A stretch of 9,648 nucleotides of DNA from Propionibacteriaceae bacterium (lineage in GTDB: Bacteria; Actinomycetota; Actinomycetes; Propionibacteriales; Propionibacteriaceae): NCBI GenBank assembly GCA_027346035.1, contig DAIESZ010000024.1, positions 1 through 9,648 of the forward strand. Reading direction: 5' to 3'. The position numbers and the translations under genes were made by a program. Positions 5,752 to 9,648 of this stretch are shown here, piece by piece (positions within the stretch are counted from its first letter, which is position 1; each line of letters begins with the position of its first letter). The notes beneath the pieces are model-generated. The model saw only the letters and a list, made by a program, of their open reading frames with translations, was not told the origin of the DNA and did no database searches.

Positions 5752-6513
5752 ATGAGGACGACTCCCCCGGGATCCGCGGTCGGGCTCGTGTCGGTCTTCG
5801 CCCTGCTCTCTCTCGTCTCGGCAGCCGTCGGCCTCGGCTGGGCCGGTTGGGCTGTCGGCCTGACTGGCGCGGGTGCACTGAGCACCCTCCTCGCCCGGGG
5901 CCTGCGACTTTCGGACCGGTCGACCTTGGGTCCGGCCGGTCAGGTCACACTGGTCCGAGCCGTGCTCGCCTGCACGGTGGCGGCGCTCGCGGCGGATGCG
6001 GCGGGCGGCCTTGCCCACGTGCCGAGCCCACCCCTGCCCGGTCTACGCGTCCTGGTGGCGCTCGCAACGCTGGCGCTGCTGCTCGACTCGCTCGATGGCC
6101 GCATCGCTCGTCGCACCGGGACCGTGAGCGCCTTCGGGGCACAGTTCGACATGGAGGTCGACGCCTTCCTCATCCTCGTGCTCAGCCTCCACGTCGGCCA
6201 CGCGATGGGCTGGTGGGTCGCCGGTGTCGGGCTGGGTCGCTACGTCCTGCTCGCGGCACAACGGCTGGGCCCCTGGCTGCGCCGCACGCTGCCGGCGAGC
6301 CGATGGCGCAAGGTGGTCGCGGCCTACCAAGGGATCGCCCTCACGACCGCCACCGCCCAGGTGCTCGCACCCGAGCTCGCCAAGGACGTGCTGCTCGCCG
6401 GGATGGCGGCGCTCGCCGCGTCGTTCGGCACGGAGGTGTGGTCGCTCTGGCGGCTGCGGCGCACGCCCGCCGGCGACCGGGTCCGCTCCGGGATCGGGAT
6501 GGTCATCGAGTGA
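5752..6513 (+). CDS. CDP-alcohol phosphatidyltransferase family membrane protein
   Basis: A 253-residue integral membrane enzyme that, by family, moves a phospho-alcohol group from a CDP-linked donor to an alcohol acceptor, releasing CMP. The full family signature is present: DSLDG (112-116) with AR at 119-120, eight residues, Gly129, then Asp133 and Asp137 (D-x2-DG-x2-AR-x8-G-x3-D-x3-D). The acidic residues bind the divalent metals. Hydrophobic spans are at about 8-28, 30-48, 66-84, 98-112, 138-160, 192-206 and 213-230. Position-specific features do not tell which lipid is made; phosphatidylinositol-phosphate, cardiolipin or phosphatidylglycerol types all share this motif. It heads the plus-strand unit, is divergent from the dehydrogenase operon, and its stop overlaps the next gene's GTG start (GTGA). 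Confidence 0.92.
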   Translation: MRTTPPGSAVGLVSVFALLSLVSAAVGLGWAGWAVGLTGAGALSTLLARGLRLSDRSTLGPAGQVTLVRAVLACTVAALAADAAGGLAHVPSPPLPGLRVLVALATLALLLDSLDGRIARRTGTVSAFGAQFDMEVDAFLILVLSLHVGHAMGWWVAGVGLGRYVLLAAQRLGPWLRRTLPASRWRKVVAAYQGIALTTATAQVLAPELAKDVLLAGMAALAASFGTEVWSLWRLRRTPAGDRVRSGIGMVIE

Positions 6514-8171
6514 CCAGCGTGCTGACCCGGATGCGGCAGTCGTCGGCGGAGGTGCGGAACACCTCGCCGACCGGCCGACGCGTGGCCCTCACCCTCGCCG
6601 CGGGCGTTCTCGTCTGGGTGGCGCTCGTCGCGCCCGAGTCAAGCTCGCTGCTCACCCCCCGGGCCCTCGTCCGACTCCCCATCGAAGGGCTGGCCCTCGC
6701 GTCCCTCGCCCTGGTCCTTCGGCCCGCGCGGCGCCGATGGGTGCTCGCACCGGTCGGTGTGGCGCTGGCCCTGCTGCTGCTCGTGCGGATCCTCGACCTC
6801 GTCTTCACGACCGTCTACGGACGCAACTTCGACCTGCTCAACGACGTGGGCTACGCCGGCTCGGGGTTGGACCTGCTCGGCACGACCACCGGGCCGGCCG
6901 TCGCGGTCGCCGCGGCGCTGCTCGGCGCCATCCTCGTCCTCGGACTGCTGGTCGCCCTGCCCTGGTCGCTGTGCCGCCTCGCCCGCCTGGTCGACCGGCA
7001 TCGGTCTGTGTCGGCCCGGGGCGCCGGAGTGCTCACGGTCGCGTGGGGCCTGCTCGCGGCATACGGCGTGGCCATCGCCCCCGGTCTGCCGCTGGCCTCG
7101 TGGTCCACGGTCGCGCTGACCTCCCAGCAGATCCACTCGACGGTCGTCGACCTGCAGGACCGGGCCGAGTTCGCCCGGATCGCCGCTGTGGACCCGTTCG
7201 TGGACGTCCCGTCGGCGCAGCTGCTCGGGGGTCTGCGTGGCAAGGACGTCGTCATCCTCTTCGTCGAGAGCTACGGCAAGGTGGCCGTGGACCGATCGAG
7301 CGTCGTCGATGCCACCCTCGCCCGGGCCACGGATCAGCTGCGCGACGAGGGCTTCGCCGCGAGGAGTGCCTGGCTCACGTCGGCCACCTTCGGCGGGATC
7401 AGCTGGCTGGCCCACGCGACCCTCCAGTCAGGGCTCTGGGTCGACACCCAGCAGCGCTACAACCAGCTCATGCCGACCGACCGGCTGACCCTGAGCCGGG
7501 CGTTCGCCCGCGACGGGTGGCGGACCGTCGCGGTCGTCCCGGCCAACCGCAGCGACTGGCCCGAGGGCAGCAGCTTCTACGGCTACGACAAGATCTACGA
7601 CTCGAGGACCCTGGGGTATGCCGGCCCCGGCTTCGGTTACGCGCCGATGCCGGACCAGTACACCCTGGCCGCCTTCGACCGTCTCGAGCTGGCTCGTCCG
7701 GGCCACCGCCCCGTCATGGCCGAGGTCGACCTCGTCTCGAGCCACGCGCCCTGGGCACCGCTCCCCCGGCTCGTGGACTGGCCCTCGATCGGCGACGGGG
7801 CGGTCTACGGTCCGATGGTGGGCGAGGCGACGCCGCAGGAGACGGTATGGCGCACCGAGGCCGGCGTGCGGGCGGCATACGGGCGGAGCGTCGCGTACTC
7901 GATCGAGAGCGTCCTTTCATTTCTGCGCAACACGGGCGACGACAACCTCGTGGTCCTCGTCGTGGGCGACCACCAGCCCGCCCCCATCGTCTCCGGTGAC
8001 CGCGCGAGCCACGAGGTGCCGGTCAGCCTCATCAGCCGGGACCCCGACGTCGCGCACCGCATCTCCACCTGGGGATGGGACGACGGGCTGACGCCGCAGC
8101 CGGACGCGCCGGTGTGGCCGATGGACCAGTTCCGCGACCGCTTCCTCGCGGCCTACGGGAGCGCGTCATGA
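6510..8171 (+). CDS. LtaS-like membrane sulfatase / phosphotransferase (alkaline phosphatase superfamily)
   Basis: A 553-residue protein with about five N-terminal membrane spans (roughly 26-42, 54-70, 77-101, 128-151, 174-192) and a large, probably extracytoplasmic catalytic domain from about 245. Sulfatase-superfamily motifs appear in order: VVILFVESYGK (247-257, metal-binding Glu253), TSATFGGISWLAHATLQSG (290-308, nucleophile region, probably Thr293), VSSHAPW (409-415, His412) and VVGDHQP (484-490, metal-binding Asp487-His488). The layout matches lipoteichoic-acid-synthase-like or phosphoethanolamine-transferase-like enzymes rather than secreted sulfatases, so a lipid-derived phospho-group donor is likely. 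GTG at 6510 is chosen because it overlaps the previous stop (GTGA), implying coupling; ATG at 6531 is possible but lacks a ribosome site. Partnered with the CDP-alcohol phosphatidyltransferase, it probably modifies an envelope glycolipid or polymer. Confidence 0.9.
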   Translation: MTSVLTRMRQSSAEVRNTSPTGRRVALTLAAGVLVWVALVAPESSSLLTPRALVRLPIEGLALASLALVLRPARRRWVLAPVGVALALLLLVRILDLVFTTVYGRNFDLLNDVGYAGSGLDLLGTTTGPAVAVAAALLGAILVLGLLVALPWSLCRLARLVDRHRSVSARGAGVLTVAWGLLAAYGVAIAPGLPLASWSTVALTSQQIHSTVVDLQDRAEFARIAAVDPFVDVPSAQLLGGLRGKDVVILFVESYGKVAVDRSSVVDATLARATDQLRDEGFAARSAWLTSATFGGISWLAHATLQSGLWVDTQQRYNQLMPTDRLTLSRAFARDGWRTVAVVPANRSDWPEGSSFYGYDKIYDSRTLGYAGPGFGYAPMPDQYTLAAFDRLELARPGHRPVMAEVDLVSSHAPWAPLPRLVDWPSIGDGAVYGPMVGEATPQETVWRTEAGVRAAYGRSVAYSIESVLSFLRNTGDDNLVVLVVGDHQPAPIVSGDRASHEVPVSLISRDPDVAHRISTWGWDDGLTPQPDAPVWPMDQFRDRFLAAYGSAS

Positions 8172-8199
8172 AGGGTAGCCACACGAAAGGAGAGTCCCC

Positions 8200-8964
8200 A
8201 TGAATCTGCGACTCGTCGGTGCGGCAGCGTTGCTCGTCTCCGCTGCGGTGCACCTCTATCTCTGGTTCGACGGCGTCAGGCACCAGTCCGTCGGACCGCT
8301 CTTCCTCGTCAATGTCGTCGCGGGCATCGTCATCGCGGCGTTGCTCGTCCTGTGGCGGCACTGGCTGTCGGCCTTCCTGACCGCCGGCTTCGGCATCGCG
8401 ACGCTCGGCGCGTTCACGATCGCCTCCACGGTGGGCCTCATGGGCGTGCACACCGAGTGGAAGGGCGGCTCGGTCTGGGCTGCGGCGATCTCGGAGGTGG
8501 TCTGCATCCTCGTCGGCGCGGTGCTGCTCGCCCGGCGGACGAGCGCGGGCAGGGATGGCCGCCACCGAGCCGGCCGGGCAGACCGCGTCGACGGCACCGG
8601 CCGGATCCGGGCCAGCCGCAGACCGTCCGTGACGCACGGGCGTCAAGCCGGAGCGCCGTCGCGACGGGACGGGCACCCTACGCGTCGGAGGGTGCCGGAG
8701 GTGGGGGCTGTCCAGGGCAGGGCGCCCCGACCCCCACTGACACCCGCTGGGTCCGCTCCCCGACGTGCACCACGACCGCGTAGCACCCCGGCAGGTCGGT
8801 CCAGTAGCCACCGGGGTACCACAGCCACCCCGTCCGGGACGGCGGGCTGCACGTGTCGGGCGGCGACACGCCCAGCGACGGCGCGGCGGGCGACCCCCAG
8901 CCGATGCGGAGATGACCCTCGTCCTCGGGGGCCACGGTCAGCCGCCAGGCGGTGCCGGCCTTGA
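8200..8964 (+). CDS. Small multi-span membrane protein with an abnormal C-terminal extension (possible frameshift)
   Basis: ATG at 8200 follows AAAGGAG with a 7-nt spacer, 28 bp after the sulfatase-like gene. Residues 1-113 are a convincing protein with four hydrophobic spans (about 4-22, 31-52, 56-80, 92-112) and conserved-looking loops HLYLWFDGVRH (18-28) and GVHTEWKGG (82-90). I recall similar short actinobacterial membrane proteins of unknown function. From about residue 114 the open frame runs 140 more residues of Arg/Pro/Ser-rich, low-complexity sequence, passes through a hairpin at 8672-8696 and overlaps the opposite-strand lipoprotein gene by 287 bp. Reading one base forward from 8552 gives a mild Ala/Pro tail ending at TGA 8630-8632, before the hairpin. 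The natural protein is therefore probably about 143 residues; this sequence may carry a one-base insertion in the G-runs at 8546-8554. Confidence 0.6.
   Translation: MNLRLVGAAALLVSAAVHLYLWFDGVRHQSVGPLFLVNVVAGIVIAALLVLWRHWLSAFLTAGFGIATLGAFTIASTVGLMGVHTEWKGGSVWAAAISEVVCILVGAVLLARRTSAGRDGRHRAGRADRVDGTGRIRASRRPSVTHGRQAGAPSRRDGHPTRRRVPEVGAVQGRAPRPPLTPAGSAPRRAPRPRSTPAGRSSSHRGTTATPSGTAGCTCRAATRPATARRATPSRCGDDPRPRGPRSAARRCRP
8672..8696. terminator. Hairpin between convergent genes, candidate bidirectional terminator
   Basis: GGCACCCT (8672-8679) and AGGGTGCC (8689-8696) form a perfect 8-bp stem with a 9-nt loop. It lies where the plus-strand membrane-protein unit meets the minus-strand lipoprotein gene, whose TAG stop (8680-8678) is inside it. 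No T-run follows in either direction, as is common for GC-rich actinobacterial terminators. Confidence 0.5.
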
Positions 8965-9262
8965 AACCCAGCCCGGTCTTGGCGAAGTAGGCCTGCAGGG
9001 GAGAAGGGGGACTCTGCTGACGGGACGTCTGCAAGGCCGGAGCCCGCGGCGAGGGCAGGGCAACGCCGTCGAGGACGACCAGCGAACCAGCGGTGGGGCG
9101 ATCATCGCCGATGGCATTGCAGTCCAGGCGCTCCCCCGTCGCGACGGCGCTGGAGGGTGTGACTCCGGGGCCGGCCAGGGTGGAAGTCCCGCCGGGGGCC
9201 GGTGAGCTCGCACATCCGGCCGCCAGGAAAACCGCCACCCAACCTGCCCGTGCCGCCCTCAT
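8678..9262 (-). CDS. Putative secreted lipoprotein of unknown family
   Basis: A 194-residue protein with a clear lipoprotein signal: basic start (MRAAR), short hydrophobic stretch, and lipobox LAAGC (13-17) with Cys17 as the lipidated residue. It should be anchored on the outer face of the membrane. A Ser/Thr/Pro/Gly-rich linker (18-45) follows. The folded part (46-185) contains Cys48, Cys138, Cys160 and Cys182, possibly two disulfides, and an aromatic segment GWLWYPGGYWTDLPGCY (145-161) followed by a beta-like VVVHVGERTQRVSVGVG (163-179). It ends in a proline-rich tail. I do not recognise the family. ATG at 9262 is the only start giving a proper signal peptide; upstream in-frame sequence to 9610 is non-coding in character. 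It converges with the membrane-protein gene at 8200 and diverges from the gene at 9371. Confidence 0.8.
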   Translation of the reverse strand: MRAARAGWVAVFLAAGCASSPAPGGTSTLAGPGVTPSSAVATGERLDCNAIGDDRPTAGSLVVLDGVALPSPRAPALQTSRQQSPPSPLQAYFAKTGLGFKAGTAWRLTVAPEDEGHLRIGWGSPAAPSLGVSPPDTCSPPSRTGWLWYPGGYWTDLPGCYAVVVHVGERTQRVSVGVGAPCPGQPPPPAPSDA

Positions 9263-9282
9263 CCACCCACCCTGACGCTCCT

Positions 9283-9346
9283 CCGGCGGCAGGCGCAACG
9301 GCGAACCGTGCGACGGTGCGCGGCCAGGACGGCTGTTGCCCGCCGG
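9283..9346. repeat. Weak nested dyads in the divergent gap 9263-9370
   Basis: CCGGCGG (9283-9289) and GCAAC (9295-9299) are mirrored by GTTGC (9335-9339) and CCGCCGG (9340-9346), with a 5-nt bulge on the left. A smaller dyad ACCGT/ACGGT (9305-9309, 9313-9317) lies inside. It could be an operator for the two divergent genes, but short GC dyads are common here. No convincing -10 box was found for either gene. Confidence 0.25.
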
Positions 9347-9370
9347 GGGAACGGCTGGGATGATCCGATC

Positions 9371-9580
9371 ATGGGCGACACTGCGCGTTGGGCTCCCCTC
9401 GTCCTGCTCCTTGCGGCGGTGGCGTTCTGGGCGTACTCCCTCGCCGACTTCTCGCGGACTCCTGAGCGGGAGATGCGCTCGTATCCCCGCACCGTCTGGT
9501 TGGTGATCCTGACCTTCGGCAGCGTGCTGGGCTCTCTGGCGTGGTGGCTCATTGGACGGCCTCCCACCCGTCACGAGTGA
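9371..9580 (+). CDS. Small PLDc_N-type (phospholipase D-nuclease N-terminal) membrane protein
   Basis: A 69-residue protein with two membrane helices (about 7-25 and 42-62) joined by a short loop carrying the pattern YSLADFSRTPERE (22-34), and ending GSLAWWLIGRPPTR. This matches the small PLDc_N (cardiolipin synthase N-terminal) family, which occurs alone in many actinobacteria with no known enzymatic role and no HKD catalytic motif here. ATG at 9371 is preferred to the in-frame ATG at 9308, because the extra 21 residues are charged, non-hydrophobic and unlike the family. Only a weak GGGA precedes it. It is divergent from the lipoprotein gene and 13 bp before the next start. Confidence 0.8.
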   Translation: MGDTARWAPLVLLLAAVAFWAYSLADFSRTPEREMRSYPRTVWLVILTFGSVLGSLAWWLIGRPPTRHE

Positions 9581-9581
9581 G

Positions 9582-9587
9582 TAGGGT
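9582..9587 (+). promoter_or_regulatory. Probable -10 box of a leaderless promoter
   Basis: TAGGGT, a TAnnnT-type box, is followed by CCCGGC and then ATG at 9594, so it sits at -12 to -7 if the mRNA begins at the A of ATG. The geometry is the same as at 5641-5646. It starts 2 bp after the stop of the upstream gene. No -35 is evident at the normal spacing. Confidence 0.5.
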
Positions 9588-9593
9588 CCCGGC

Positions 9594-9648
9594 ATGGACG
9601 CACGCACCACGGATCAGCAGCCGGCCCTCCACCCTCTGTGGGCGCCTT
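9594..9648 (+). CDS. Start of a further gene, cut by the right edge
   Basis: ATG at 9594 opens 18 codons up to the window end, reading MDARTTDQQPALHPLWAP. The frame has GC-rich third positions and a TAGGGT box at the leaderless distance upstream, which together support a real gene start. The polar, proline-containing N-terminus is too short to assign to a family. Confidence 0.5.
   Translation, partial: MDARTTDQQPALHPLWAP

Noticed and set aside
5635..6018. N-terminal extension of the dehydrogenase frame
   Set aside because: It is charged, low-complexity sequence overlapping the oppositely oriented CDP-alcohol phosphatidyltransferase. Family similarity begins at the GTG at 5634.
6639..7415. 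Minus-strand open frame of 258 residues
   Set aside because: It is antisense to the sulfatase-like gene, has a low-complexity Glu/Gln/Arg/Gly composition and no recognisable start context.
6224..7999. Plus-strand open frame of 591 residues
   Set aside because: It is extremely Arg/Pro/Gly-rich and out of frame with the sulfatase-like gene, which carries all the expected catalytic motifs.
1..9648. tRNA, rRNA, CRISPR arrays, insertion sequences, phage genes or riboswitches
   Set aside because: No repeated spacers, transposase motifs, terminal repeats, cloverleaf patterns or FMN-element-like conserved boxes were seen. Coding density leaves little room for them.

Overview
The window is very GC-rich, almost wholly coding, uses GTG starts and 4-bp ATGA/GTGA gene overlaps, and nearly all codons end in G or C. 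With gene families typical of Actinomycetota, this points to a high-GC actinobacterium, possibly from the Intrasporangiaceae/Micrococcales side. That placement is inferred from style and remembered homologs, not from a search.

Left part (1-5634, minus strand). A tightly packed run, read right to left: an MDR-type dehydrogenase (5634-4648), a 6-pyruvoyl/6-carboxytetrahydropterin synthase-like protein (4644-4246), a GT4 glycosyltransferase (4249-3155), a UPF0104/LPG-synthase-type membrane protein (3087-2164), a stand-alone RibD-type reductase (2158-1433), a stand-alone GTP cyclohydrolase II (1436-723) and, after an 85-bp gap, a second RibD_C/DHFR-fold reductase cut by the left edge (637 to before 1). 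Spacings are 3 bp, a 4-bp overlap, 67 bp, 5 bp and a 4-bp overlap, so the first six look like one operon. GTP cyclohydrolase II and the reductase supply the first steps of a GTP-derived pyrimidine route. The pterin-synthase-like protein, dehydrogenase and glycosyltransferase would then act on that or a related molecule, and the UPF0104 protein is a membrane partner. The pterin-synthase-like protein has lost the usual catalytic triad and one zinc ligand, and the dehydrogenase lacks the classical zinc ligands, so the end product is probably neither riboflavin nor queuosine. This is the best candidate for an undescribed system here.

Middle (5635-8964, plus strand). A divergent promoter region holds a perfect 16-bp inverted repeat that covers the dehydrogenase start codon and brackets its likely -10 box. 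Reading right are a CDP-alcohol phosphatidyltransferase (5752-6513), a coupled LtaS-like membrane sulfatase/phosphotransferase (6510-8171), and a small multi-span membrane protein (8200 onward) whose reading frame has an abnormal Arg/Pro-rich tail. The first two look like a pair acting on lipid head groups, and may decorate the envelope together with the left cluster.

Right part (8672-9648). A hairpin (8672-8696) lies between convergent genes. It is followed by a minus-strand lipoprotein of unknown family (9262-8678), a plus-strand two-helix PLDc_N-type membrane protein (9371-9580), and the first 18 codons of a further gene (from 9594). No tRNA, rRNA, CRISPR array, insertion sequence or phage gene was seen, and no gene-free stretch exceeds about 120 bp.
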